Source: Russula earlei
Taxonomy: Eukaryota; Basidiomycota; Agaricomycetes; Russulales; Russulaceae
Assembly (NCBI GenBank): GCA_025769875.1
Contig: JAGFNK010000017.1
Span: 1 to 64,000, forward strand
Direction: 5' to 3'
Length of the DNA stretch: 64,000 bases
The notes under the pieces are model-generated. The model was not told where the DNA came from, did no database searches, and worked only from the letters and a program-made list of their open reading frames with translations. Positions 22,658 through 33,318 of the stretch are shown piece after piece; the first letter of the stretch is position 1, and the number at the start of each line of letters is the position of its first letter. The translations under genes were made by a program, and so were the position numbers.

Positions 22658-23231
22658 CGCAGCTGTTGGAGCATTAGCTCAGGGTTCTGTGGGGCCAAGT
22701 CCCTGTGACTTGGTTCAAGGGTTCAGTGGGGCTGGCTCAAAGACCAGATCAGAGGTTTAGCATCTCAAGATTGAGTCAGACAATGACTCAATCCACAGAC
22801 AGAGTTGATCTTCTGGTTTTCACAGAAGAGGAGGACAATGAGACAGAAGCAGAGGGGGAAGAGGAACACAAGGGTTCCTTGAGGTGTGCTTAGGTCAAGC
22901 AGGGTGTAAACCAGCACAAGCAAGTTGCAATTTGAAAGAGTATACAGGGCAAGGGATGCGACAGGAAGTAAGACAAAGCTAAGCTTGGGACATTCCCCAG
23001 CTTCTACAGGCACTTAAATACTGTATGTAGCAAGGCTGTACAGTACTATATGCAGAACAATAGATAAAAGGTAAGCCAATAGCAAAAGGGTATCAATAAC
23101 AAATGAAACACAAGAAGGTAAGGTGACAGCTGTCAATCAATATCAAGGGGTGAAACAGTAACCAAGGGTAACAGAAGAGAACAATAATGGAAGAAGTTTG
23201 TGACGAACCAACAAGGGGGTAGATCATAACA
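22645..23231 (-). repeat. 5' LTR of the chromovirus
   Basis: Nearly identical to the 3' LTR from 22664 to 23231. The innermost ~19 bases (22645-22663) match only loosely. The outer end ATAACA is followed by TSD TGTGG. I could not find a convincing tRNA-complementary primer-binding site starting TGG at the inner edge. Confidence 0.85.
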
Positions 23232-23236
23232 TGTGG

Positions 23237-23590
23237 TGTGGGCAGTGAACCCTTGGGTTGAGAGGCAATGATGACAGTGAATGCATCATGTGGGTCTGTG
23301 TGTAGATGTGTGGCAGGGGCAAGGATGACACTTGAGAGATGATGACAAAAGGGGCAAGAGTGGGATGAAAGGGAGTCAACAATGGGCAAGAGCATAATGA
23401 TGAAAAGGTGAAGAGCATGGGGCAGACAAACAGACAAGGGGCATGAAACACAGCCAAACAGTGATGGTGTCATGCTGTAGGTCAATGCTTGGAGGAGCCA
23501 AGCTCCAACTCCAACACTGACAAAGAGGGGTGTAGGTGGTGAGGTGGGTGACATCAGAGGGGATTGAGCTGAGGTGCCATCACTGTTCCT
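23237..23590. other. Gene-free interval right of the chromovirus
   Basis: G/A-rich, CpG-poor sequence resembling in style the minisatellite at 5.8-6.3 kb. No coding signal. Confidence 0.4.
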
Positions 23591-23939
23591 CATCAGGAAA
23601 AAACAAAAATGCTATGTAGCGCTATATAGCTACCATAGCGTCTGTAGCAACTTTACAACCATCGAGGTTTCATGCCTTCATAGCAACCACCAAACTCTAT
23701 ATAGCTGCCACCAGGGTTATATAGAGCACCATTGACTACATTTCTTCTACCAATGCTACATAAATCATACAATGTTATATCAACAACATAAATATACATT
23801 TCTTCCCATCATCAACCATACCTATGTAGCCAACCACATGCTTATGTTCTACTGATTGCAACATTGTTATGATAAACAACTCAGGCACTTAAATTCACAC
23901 AAATGTCAGGAAACAATATATATTTCACATATCAACACT

Positions 23940-25260
23940 AACTAATATTTTTGAACTACAGTCAGATACTCGCCTCCGCGGCACTGTTCCGGCTCTTGCA
24001 TGCGGCACTTCTTGGGACTGCGCCTGTAGCCGTTGTCATCATTTGCGTATGCGTTCTAAGCGGCATCTTGTCATCGCTCCATATGTCCATTTCTCCCCCC
24101 AAGCACTTGACAAAAGGCCGGAGAGTATGAGAGAGTGCACAAAAATGAAAAGGAATAACGCACCTGTTCACTGTTCATTGGCCTGTGCCTGGGAGCGAGG
24201 GCCACCTTCTCTTGTTTCTTGGACTTGGACAGTGGTGTCAGTGGCTTTGTCGCGGTAAGAGGAGGCATCAAGGACGATGCAGAAGACGGCACCAGGGTAC
24301 AGGTGAGTCAAGACGTGAACATGTGTTCAACGTTTTGAAGCTGTGCGAAGCCTGTGCAAAGGAAAGCAGAGGGGAGTGACAAAAAAATGAAAAGTGAAAA
24401 AGAGTGGGGGGAAGGGTAACGCACAGAATGCGTAAGACACTCATTGAAGACGCCGAGCATGGTTGTACTTGTCACTGTGACAGTGAGATTGCGCAAGTAA
24501 AAGGAAACCCAAAACGCACATTGGCGAGACCTAGGGAGAGGGTCGCACTTTCGTTTTCTGTGATGTGCCCATCCCCTGAAATACCATTTCCTGCGTGCGG
24601 GAGCTCGCTTTCGGTTCAAGCGTACTTTACCTTCAAGCAACGCGTGTTTTCCCCCGTGCGCAATTTTAGTTAAGTTGTTTGTGTGCGTTTTTTTTTCTTT
24701 CACTTAAATACAAGTACTCTCATACGTCGTTGTCATCCCCATCGTCACCACTGCAGTGACACAGAAGAAGGGAGTGAGAAGGCAGCTTAAAGGCCAACAA
24801 GAAGCTGTTTAGTAGGAAGGAGAGGGGAGATGATGAGAGAGTGCGTGAAAACGAAACAAAAAATGCACCCGCGGAAACAACATGGCATGGGAAAACTCGA
24901 AAACTCAAATGACTTGGGTAATAGCCAGTGAAAACTTGATGAAACTGGCAGCTTGGGAGTCTTGAACCAGGACCATGGGGAAGGAAGAGTGGGCAGGAGA
25001 GGGGAAAGAGGGGAAGAATGACGGCAAAAGAAAATGAATGTGATTAGTAAAAACAAAGAGGCTGTTGTCAAAAAAGGTTTGAAGTCAACAAGTTGCACAT
25101 GTTGGCCTTTTTTACCTTGTGCCTTGCCATCACATATGTCAACATCCCATTGCATACTCACATAGACAAGCAAGCAGCATTTTTCATGCGTGACCACTCT
25201 CACTTGCATGTTCCCCATGTGCTCTCTCCCCTCTCCTCTCCTTTGCACTGACTGTAAGGT
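23940..25260 (-). pseudogene. Possible captured multi-exon gene fragment
   Basis: On the minus strand, at least three segments look like fungal introns: donors GTGCGTT or GTGCATT followed by pyrimidine tracts ending in CAG (about 24750-24870, 24365-24425, and one starting near 24165). Short exon-like pieces lie between them (GDDGDDND, MPPLTATKPLTPLSKSKKQE, KKCRMQEPEQCRGGEYL). Frames do not join into one convincing protein and I recognise no family. The region is richer in CpG than the transposons around it. Confidence 0.3.
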
Positions 25261-26081
25261 GAGTTGTGGGCTTGGACGTGGATCATGGTGGACTGGCCAA
25301 CGCTGACCAAGCGTCACCCACACCCACCCGCGAGAGACAAGTCAACAAGTCAACAGCCGAACGCCCAACACGCGTGCCCCACAACTCCCACTCTCCCACC
25401 ACCACGTCACACACACAAGCACACCACGCCCTCCACCTCTTGCCTCCGATGCACACACTCACTCCTCCGCCTCCGATGTTGCTACCACCCACACGCACCT
25501 GTACGCATACCCCCACGCTCACCCCCACATGCACACTTGCTCACCCGCACGCCTGCCACTGCCTCATCAGGCAGAAGTCCCCAATGCTCGAGACCTGGCC
25601 GACCACCCCTTCATGGCATTTCGGCCACACCGACTAGTGCCCACTCGTTGCTACAGCCCCCTTTACTATACCCTTCCAAAGCCTAGCTTCATTACACCTG
25701 TCGCCTCAACGCCGCGATCACACGCGTCCATACCCATTTATCTCAGAATACATTTCCCCCTCATTAGCTACCCTCATTCTAGGATACCATTTAGTCTAGC
25801 TCCAGTCCCAATGTACATAAAAACCAGTCTTCATCTCTAGGATGAAGGCAAGAAAGGAAGGAAATAGAAAGAAAGAAAGCAAGCAAGAAACCCTTTTACC
25901 CCCACTTCGACCGACTCGCGCGCGCGGCCGCCTCGCATCAGGAGAGGAGAGGCAAGAAAGAAAAACAGTGTCATCAGGGGAGAAGGAGAGGGGGAGGATG
26001 GGAAAGGGGAGAGTGGGTTGGGTAGGAGAGGAGAGCAGAGGACAATATGCAGTGTAGCATGGCCAATCAGTAAGGCTCGAT

Positions 26082-26215
26082 AGTGCAATATAATTATAAT
26101 AACCAATAGTCTCCATAGAGCAATGTAATGAACAATTGTCTCCATAGTGCAATGTAATAAACTGATTGTCTCCATAGTGCAATGTGGTAAACTGATCATC
26201 TCCATAGACAACCAT
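26082..26215. repeat. Short tandem repeat, ~30-bp unit
   Basis: About 3.5 units of the type tctccatagtgcaatgtaat plus ten further bases, lying in the subterminal part of the inverted-end element. No gene. Confidence 0.8.
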
Positions 26216-26423
26216 AATTTCAGTCATCCTACATAGTGATATGTAGACTTGGTTTCATCTACTGTGCCTACATAAATATAGTCATAAACTACTGGAACTA
26301 CATTGAGCAATATAGACTTACTATGATGCTATAGAGCACTACATAGTATGTTGTTGTGCTATGGTGTCTATGGTGTCTACAGAATTAAGCGGTGTCTACG
26401 GACCGGACCGGTTTTTCCTGATG

Positions 26424-27500
26424 CTGGGCATAGAGTAGCAAACCTGGCTGTGATGACAAATGACATTGAAGAGAGAGTGCAAGTGTGAAGGAGGAAGATA
26501 AAAGGAAAAGAGTGGCAGCAGTTGGAGGAGGGGGATGAAGATGAAGGAAGGAGGACACAAGGGAGGGAAATGGTGCAGCTACAAGTCACAGTAGATATCA
26601 AAAAATGGCATGAGTGTTTAAATTACAACTGTACATGCTGTACAGCCCATACAAGTACAGTATCATATGGCATCAGACCATACTGCCTACTGTACCATCA
26701 GCTGATAACACAAATCCCTGATGGTACAGGTACATGTACCATGGTTGTCATATGGCACCATACAACTGTTGATGTATGGCACAGTGTGCAGCCCTAAACC
26801 GTAAGTCTTGACTCTCAGCAAAACTGTCACTACTCAAAGTGACTAGAATTACTATATTAGGTCATTTCTAGTACACTCTAGTTCATTCTAGGTGTTTCTA
26901 GTAGGATGTAGTTTTCCTGATGGACATCTGGACAGTCTACTCAAACTGTGCTGACCAGTTGACACCCAAGTGTCTAATGGCATCACAATCACCACATCTC
27001 TGGAGCCTCACACTGCACTCCTGACATTCAACTTCTTTCCCATCCCTGGTACTTACACTGAGGACGACCCTCTCTCCAAACAAGAGAACCTTCCCCCCAT
27101 TCCACATGACTTCTTTGATCCTCCTGACTGTGCAGAATACATCTTTCACCCCCACCAATTCCAAGTTTTTCACATCTGGAACAACAACCTCAAACAGCTG
27201 GTGCCCTTTGGAGGAAATAGGACAACGTGATGGCCTTTCTTTCATCCCTACCATAGGCCAAGTACTTCTCAGTCTTGGGTCATTGCCACCTGTGTCGTCA
27301 CGTTGAACGCATCGCCCGCTGACCTCCGTTGACCCCACGTTTGGTGCTTGCCATTTCTTGATCCTGCTGCTACGACGACCCTACCTTCGGGCTGTGCCAC
27401 GACGCCTCATCAACACTCTGATGTGAAGGCGGTAATGATGATCACGACGGGTGATCCTTTGTAGTGCGGTGCGAAGGCAGTCTGGACGGGGGAACTTGCG
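26424..27500. other. Interval with no firm gene; one weak plus-strand frame
   Basis: The frame 26970-27230 (MSNGITITTSLEPHTALL..., FDPPDCAEYIFHPHQFQVFH) has protein-like composition and is followed by a possible 28-30-bp intron-like gap, too short to be trusted. I recognise no family. It may be another gene fragment. Confidence 0.3.
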
Positions 27501-27509
27501 AAGGGGGTG

Positions 27510-27517
27510 TATAAAGG
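27510..27517 (+). promoter_or_regulatory. TATA-box-like element upstream of secreted protein gene 1
   Basis: TATAAAGG about 160 bp before the ATG at 27671. Its position and sequence fit a core promoter. Confidence 0.5.
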
Positions 27518-27670
27518 CTCCTTACTAAAAACTCTGGTCGGAATAACTTCGCCCCACGGCTCTCAGGTACCGGTTACCGACGAATTCCCCTTCCAAGTTT
27601 CTACTACGCCACCCTCCTCGACGACCTTTGCACGACTTCCGCATCGGATTCACGATCCCACCCCATAACG

Positions 27671-27993
27671 ATGCGCAGTTCCGCTGTTCTTCTTTGCATT
27701 TTCTGCCTTGTCGTCCACGTCGCTCCGTCGTTCGCGATGCCTTCTGTGATGTACGCCTTACCTCTTCGAGTTCTGACGCCTCTCTGATGTCGAATTTTCC
27801 TTGCAGATCAAAGCGTACTGGCAGTCCCTTCATTGGAAAACCCGGCGGATTAAACGTGGATGAAAACACCCTAAATGGTCACTCATCCTTATCCAGATCC
27901 CTTCGGGAGGGAGGCCAAACCGGAAAAGTGAGAGAAAAAAAAACAACAGGAAAGGGCAAACCTCAAACCGAGCCTCAAGGTGGTAGGCAATAG
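27671..27993 (+). CDS. Small secreted protein 1 (two exons, 88 aa)
   Basis: Exon 1 is 27671-27750, the intron 27751-27806 (GTACGC...TTGCAG, 56 bp) and exon 2 27807-27993. The intron is not a multiple of three, and reading through it hits a stop, so splicing is needed. The start MRSSAVLLCIFCLVVHVAPS and FA form a classical signal peptide, followed by MPSVISKR, a possible dibasic (Kex2-type) processing site. The mature part is short, cysteine-free, basic and rich in G, K, S and Q. I recognise no family. The paralogue at 30578 keeps the signal peptide, the intron position and the SKR motif but diverges afterwards, as expected for a fast-evolving secreted protein or effector-like peptide. Confidence 0.68.
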
Positions 27994-29284
27994 ATTTTAA
28001 CGCTCCAAGTCAATGCTGTCCAGATGCACACTGCCGAAGGCCCTGCAGGCACAGGCCCTTGGCATCGTGGATGTTGCTGGTGCCGAAGACGACATAATAG
28101 ACATGCACTTTCGCATACGTACGATAACTCTTACATTCACCATCCGTTCAGATCAGGTGTGAGTGTTGTCGCAACGTACACAGAGAGCGGCGTAGGTGGA
28201 AAGAGGATGAACAGAATGTGTGGCTAGTCAAAGGCATACAACAGAGCGGCCTATAGTTCTCCCATTACACTCTTGCCAAGATCTGATATACATGAAAAGT
28301 CAAAGCACGGAGTGAATGCAGCCAGCGATGACTGAGCGAGGAGTTGCTGGCACGCGGCGTTTAGAATTGCTGAGTGAAAGGTCACCGTACACCTCCCGTG
28401 GGTTGGGGTTGAAGTGCCTTGAACGAGATTGTCGGCCTCGCGCCCGCGGGCTGTCGTCGTTTCAGGCTCCATCGAGGGGCCCTCCGTCGCGCAGTAAAGA
28501 AAAGGGGGACGCCGTGAGCCAGTTATTCGCGTTCGGACGTGGCTGGACCGACGTTGAGAGCGAGGGCGGGGTACCCCCGTTGTTGACGTTACACACCGAG
28601 GTGAGAAAAGCGGAGTCGGGAGACGCGACCGTTGCTGCGACCGTTCGTCCTGGTGACACCCTATTGAGTGCTATGAGGCAGTGCACGCTGCTTTCTGTTG
28701 GCTCGCGAGAGGTGCGGTCGCCGACGCGTCAGGTATTAGGAACGGAAGAGGCTGGATGCGTTGAATGGGCCGAACCCGAGCCTTCATCGCGTGTTGTTGT
28801 TTTTGAGTGAGGATATGCCAGGCGTGATCGATTTTCGCGCGTGTATCGATGCGTTTGTCTTCTAGCTGCTGCGATGTCGAGGCCTTCTGTATTCAATGCG
28901 CCGATAACAGGTGCGAGAGATGACGCATGGGCTGAGCGGGAATCCAAGTACGGCGCAGTGTGGATGGTTGTCCTGGCATCTGTGGCGTTTCTTGAGGTGC
29001 TGGCGTCGCCTTTGCAGCAGCAGTGGCTTCAGCTCTTGAAAACGAGGCAGTCGCCTGGCCGATGAGGCTTGGTGGCGGAACGCGAAGCCGGGGTTGGCAT
29101 GTGATCGAGAGAAGAGATGGAAACCGCCGTGGCGGCTTAAAATGTGGAGAAGGGGCAGGCCATAGACTGATGGGCGAGGGCTTGGGAGAGGAGCGTGGAC
29201 CAGTGTGAAACCTAAGGTGATTGAGCTTCTTGGCTGCGAGTCCACGGTTGTGACATGCAACCTTCCTCATGTCGACGTCGAGTT

Positions 29285-29515
29285 CTACTCAACAAGGATT
29301 GGGATGACAGGGCGACGTGCGCCTAGGAAGATAAAACACTGCAGCGCGGGAATCGCATGGTAGAGAGGTGATGGGTGTGTTGGTTTCTGACTGTAAAGTT
29401 TCTTGAATGAGCGTGAGGGTTGGAGGACGCGGTAGACGTTGTCGGGTTGGGGTGGGGGATGACAGGAACTCCTGTGCCTGAGGACAGAGAAGAGAGGACG
29501 CATCAGAAAGCCGAG
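29285..29515 (-). pseudogene. Fragment of the 39.8-43.2 kb gene
   Basis: The strand encodes SETNTPITSLPCDSRAAVFY, aligned to SETNTLDTSLPSHSHAAILD of the large gene around residue 300. The DNA similarity covers about 42270-42540, including gttggaggacgcggtagac and aaggattgggatgacag. Frameshifts and missing flanks make it non-functional. It lies between the two copies of the segmental duplication. Confidence 0.78.
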
Positions 29516-30449
29516 AGAAGAGTAAATTCAGACTGCGCGCGCACATTCGCGCTCGCACCTGAAGTTGGTGGTTCCCCTGCTCCTTGCGTTCTGCGGCAAG
29601 TACGAACTAGGGTGTATGAATCAAAATTTCAGCCAGACCTTATACATTAATCCGGTGCCAGTGAGTGCCATCCGTTCTGATGTAACAAATGACGCACACC
29701 TGGCAAAAGTTCATATTACCCGGGCTCGATAAGCGACCGCGCTCAACGATGGTGTGTAGCCTAATGAGAAGAGATCCCGTTCAAGGGATTCGATACGGCG
29801 CTGGAGGTGCACACCTACTGGCCATACCGTTCGAATTGAATGGAACGAGGTATTTACAGTCGAGTTTAGCATCTGTTCCGTGAATCCACTACGACCAGAC
29901 TTGGCTTATCCATTCATGGCCGGTAGTCGAAGTCAAGAAACTTATAGCAGTGTTCACAATGGAAGTGGCTGCGCATTTACGAGGAGGGGAAAAGACTGAT
30001 GACCCCTGGAAATAGACATTTTGACATGAGATCAAATAGAATACGATTACAGTAACAATGATACGGCGTCGCGATTGCGATTGAAAATGAATCAACTCGC
30101 ACACGGGGAACAACGATAACACGCTTGACCAGTGCGCTCGATGGAGGATTTTCCATCAATGCTGTCACGATGGACTTGAGGCCAGCTTCAAGTTGAGGCC
30201 CGCCAGCGTTGAGAGCGCCCCACAGTTTGGCCTTACCGCCTATAACAACACGGCACTTATCGGAGTCCGAGCCTCGTATAACGCATGCACTGGCAGCTTT
30301 GCTTTTGCATGATAGGGAACAGGCGTGCGCGGGCCTCTCCTCAGACGCGGATGTGAACTCGATATTCCTGAGAGAGATAATCGAGCCTTCAAGTTGGTGA
30401 AGGCAATCATCATGATGCGATTTATCGGGCTTTCCATGCCAACAATGGG
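29516..30449. other. Gene-free interval between the duplicate copies
   Basis: Short frames only, no recognised domain or repeat partner. Confidence 0.4.
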
Positions 30450-32290
30450 AGTATTAAAGCCAATGTTTGCAATCCTGTCCAGCTTTACTCTCCCATTCGT
30501 TAGATACTGGTTACCAACGATCTTTACGCCACCCCTCTTCTTCGTATCACTACGAATCCACAATCCCACTCGTCGTAATGCGCAGTTCCTCCATTCTTTG
30601 CATTTTCTGCCTTGTGTTTGGCATCACCCCGTCGTTTGCAATGCCTTCTATGATGTACGCCTATCCATTCAAGTTCGGATGCCTCTCTGTTGTTGACTTT
30701 ACCTTCAATCGCAGGTCAAAGAGGTCGCGGGACTCGGGGCTAGCATACACACCCCTAATAATGCTTCAGAGAGCGGTGGACAAAAAATCAGGTATACAAG
30801 ATGCCATATATAGAGCCAGAAAAAACGGATCGAAAAGGCTGCAAAATCTCTTCAGATCGGGTTCTAAGGAGCCCTTAACTGAGAAGCCGGATCCCTTCCT
30901 GGGAGTGCCCCGAACCGAAAAGGACGTTTCTGACGCCAAGAAATACAGAAAGCTTTTCTAGAATATACGATAACTCGTATGTTGTAGAACGGGTATGAGT
31001 GGGGAGGGTGATGGAGAACGCGCCTTCGAGATGGACAGTCAGTTATCTCGTACGCCATGTTTTTTTTTCTGTTCGATCACTCACCTCGGAAGTTTCGCAT
31101 TCGTACTGACCTATGTGCCAAAACTAGCTTGGTCATACAATATATTGTACTTAAACTACGGCCCCCTAAGAGCTAAAGAATCCTCTCGTTCTCTTTTCCA
31201 CGTCCACGCGTGTCCCCTCTTCTGCAGCCGTCCCGAAAGGAAGAATAGGCAGAGTAGACAGAGACGAGGGTACAATCGTGTGGTTACTAAGGTGCATACA
31301 ATAGAGCTGTCCATTCTCTCGTAACGACTCGACATTCAAGACTTTGCATACATGAGGTAGAGCAAAGGCGGTGAGGACGTACAGGGGATGAGACGCTGTG
31401 ATAACTGGGTAAGGCGTTCGTAGTATGCAGGGTTCGGCATAGCTACGTGATTATTCTATGTGGAATGTCACCCTATACCTTCCGCGATATTGAAGTACCT
31501 TGAACTAGATTCGGCCGCCCACGTGTGGGCTGTCGTCATTGCTGGCTTGGTCGAGGGCCCTCCAGGCATGAAGAAGAGACAGTCGCGGTGGACCCGACTA
31601 ACAGGCTCTGAGGTTGTTCGTGCCGGAAGGGGGTAGGTTGGCGTTGAAAGGGAGGGAGCGGGTACGCTCGTGACTGTCGTCATGCACTGAGGTGCGTCGA
31701 GGCGCGACGGCGGAGCTTGGAGGTGCGAGCGTCGATGCGACTGTCGTCCTGGTGACTTCTACCAGGGCTATGAGGTAGTGCGCGTTGCTTTAAGTTGACT
31801 CGCGAGAGGCGAGGTCGCCGACGAGTCGGTGTTTGGGGACGAATGAGGCTGGAAGCATTGGACGGGTTGGATGCATGTGCCAAGCGTAATCGATTTTCGT
31901 GCTTGTGTCGATGCCATTGTCTCCTAGCCGCGACGTCGAGGCCTTCTGTATTCAAGATGCTGGTAACAGGTGTGTGAGATGACGCATGGGCTGAACGGGA
32001 ATCAAAGTGATGCGTAGTGTGGATGGTAGCCCTGGGATCTGCGGCGATCCTTGGGTGCTGGCGTGATCCTGGCAGTTGTAGCTTCGCCTCTTGACAGGAA
32101 ACGTTCCCGTCGCGAATACGTGGCGTTCGAGGCGTTCTACGCGGTTGACAGGCATAATCTCGGCTGGGCGATGACGCATGGCAACTGGGGGTGGAGGCAG
32201 GGTTGCATAAAGGGTCGAGAAACGGCAAGTGCGGCGGCGGCTCAAGACATGAGAAAGTGAGCGTGGGCAGTATGAGAGGGATCACTAAGG
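30450..32290. repeat. Segmental duplication, copy 2
   Basis: Partner of 27510-29230. The shared blocks include the secreted-protein exon 1, the text around ggctgtcgtc and gagggccctcc (28455-28490 versus 31528-31564), and the gatgacgcatgggctga block. Confidence 0.78.
30578..30961 (+). CDS. Small secreted protein 2 (two exons, 107 aa)
   Basis: Exon 1 is 30578-30654, the intron 30655-30714 (GTACGC...ATCGCAG, 60 bp) and exon 2 30715-30961. The intron is a multiple of three, so a retained-intron form would also be open. The paralogue's conserved intron favours splicing. The signal peptide MRSSSILCIFCLVFGITPS-FA is followed by MPSM and SKR. The mature part is basic and cysteine-free, with the C-terminal stretch DVSDAKKYRKLF. 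No family is recognised. It differs almost entirely from its paralogue beyond SKR, suggesting relaxed or diversifying evolution, or exon replacement. Confidence 0.68.
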   Translation: MRSSSILCIFCLVFGITPSFAMPSMMYAYPFKFGCLSVVDFTFNRRSKRSRDSGLAYTPLIMLQRAVDKKSGIQDAIYRARKNGSKRLQNLFRSGSKEPLTEKPDPFLGVPRTEKDVSDAKKYRKLF

Positions 32291-32327
32291 TGAGGGCGCA
32301 GGCGGCGATGATGAAAACTTGAGGCAT
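31680..32327 (-). CDS. Hypothetical protein with hydrophobic N-terminus (doubtful)
   Basis: A 215-codon minus-strand frame begins MPQVFIIAACALTLVIPLIL and PTLTFS, a good secretion signal in form. An R/H/P/S-rich low-complexity remainder follows. In the duplicate copy the corresponding DNA (28729-29260) has shifted frames and lacks an equivalent N-terminus, though DSRSAHASS and LNTEGLD are shared. It may therefore be a chance frame in GC-rich DNA. No family recognised. Confidence 0.25.
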   Translation of the reverse strand: MPQVFIIAACALTLVIPLILPTLTFSCLEPPPHLPFLDPLCNPASTPSCHASSPSRDYACQPRRTPRTPRIRDGNVSCQEAKLQLPGSRQHPRIAADPRATIHTTHHFDSRSAHASSHTPVTSILNTEGLDVAARRQWHRHKHENRLRLAHASNPSNASSLIRPQTPTRRRPRLSRVNLKQRALPHSPGRSHQDDSRIDARTSKLRRRASTHLSA

Positions 32328-33318
32328 GGAATCAGGGAAAGTTTGGCAATCAAAGATTGATAATCAATTGCTGGCGAGGAACTGAGGGACGCGGGTGAAG
32401 GAAAACCATGGGGCAGTGAAGTAGGAGACGAGTGAAGGCACAAGCGAGGCGTCGTCTATGGAAGGAGGGATCCATTTCATGCAGCGAATAGAGGCACAGA
32501 GACAGCGGAAATTTCCGGTTGGGAAGCTGTGCCGGTGATGATTCGAGTGGGACAGATGAAGATTATTGCACTGTCGGTTGGGGTCATGGTTGGCGGGGTC
32601 GGGCAATCAAGAAGCAAAAACAAAAGCACAGACGCAGGTTCTAGAGCGCTGTTGGCGGTGTCCACTTGTAGCATCGTCTGTGCGAGCGTGCTAGAGTCGA
32701 TGGGGAAAGGAGAGTTGGTGGCTGCAGGTCGGACAAGCGAGAGACAACCGCGGGCGAGGTGTCAACGAGGTGTCAATGGGGGGAACGCCGCGATGCAACG
32801 CAGGCGTCTCGGCCGCTGTCGCATCTCTGTCCGGCGTCGTTGTTTGGGGCCCGGAAAAGGTAGTGTGTAGTGTGGTGTCTACGAGGAGATTAGGAAGCGG
32901 AGACTAGGCAGACAAGATACTGGGAGGTAGGGAGTGGGCAAGACGGGCTGGGCAGACGTGTGATATGTGACCAGTGAGGGCGATGACATCCGTTCTTTCT
33001 TTTGCATCTGCTCTGGGTAGAGCGTTTCGGCGCTCTTCGCGATGCCTCCGATTTGTGTTGGGGATGACGTTTTTGAGTGGCGCATGATGAGAAGAATGTC
33101 GGCTCGTCCTCCTCGTCCTCGTCCAGCATGCGGGGATCTATTTCTGTCCCGAATTGAGGTTCCCATAATTGATAGACCCTCCAAGGAAAGATGGTGCTGC
33201 GTCAAACACTTCTGAGCGATCGTTGGTAGGATAACTGACCGGAGAGAGACGGGAAAACCCCGCGCGGTCCGCCCGCAGAGCAAACCGGACTCAAACGTCG
33301 GGTCAGTGAGACTTTGAC
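32328..33318. other. Intergenic interval and upstream region of the lyase gene
   Basis: No convincing gene. Short frames on both strands have low-complexity composition. It presumably holds the promoter of the gene at 33319, but no clear TATA box was identified. Confidence 0.45.

Larger units (their letters stand above)
12375..23236 (-). mobile_element. Ty3/gypsy chromovirus, degenerate, with nested LTR insertions
   Basis: The element is bounded by TSD TGTGG (12375-12379 and 23232-23236). Its LTRs start TGTTAT and end ATAACA or ATTACA on the plus strand. In transcription order (right to left) it encodes gag with a CCHC knuckle, protease, reverse transcriptase, RNase H, integrase and chromodomain, then a third ORF. 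Solo LTRs D2 (13505-14333) and A2 (18270-19150) and LTR C2 (19210-20594) interrupt it. Removing these and one TSD each leaves about 7.7 kb. A purine tract with a G-run lies just before the 3' LTR (about 12975-12990, minus strand). Many in-frame stops and shifts make it immobile by itself. Confidence 0.92.
23591..26423. mobile_element. Putative DNA element with 12-bp inverted ends and subterminal repeats
   Basis: The left end CATCAGGAAAAA (23591-23602) is matched by TTTTTCCTGATG (26412-26423). Just inside, ctatgtagcgctatatagc on the left corresponds in inverse to ctatgtagtgctctatagc on the right, and both ends are rich in short CTATA-type motifs. No transposase is recognised, so the element would be non-autonomous. 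It encloses GC-richer, intron-like text. TSDs are ambiguous (AT or CT). A third copy of the TTTTCCTGATG end lies at about 26912. Confidence 0.55.
27510..29230. repeat. Segmental duplication, copy 1
   Basis: Similarity to 30450-32290 runs in the same order over the secreted-protein gene, its downstream sequence and the tttctgtattcaa/gatgacgcatgggctga region (28890 versus 31945). Offsets vary between about 2.9 and 3.1 kb because of indels. Divergence is high enough for the mature proteins to differ completely. Confidence 0.78.

Noticed and set aside
22664..23013. Small ORFs shared between 12.4-12.7 kb and 22.7-23.0 kb
   Set aside because: They sit in the two LTRs of the chromovirus.
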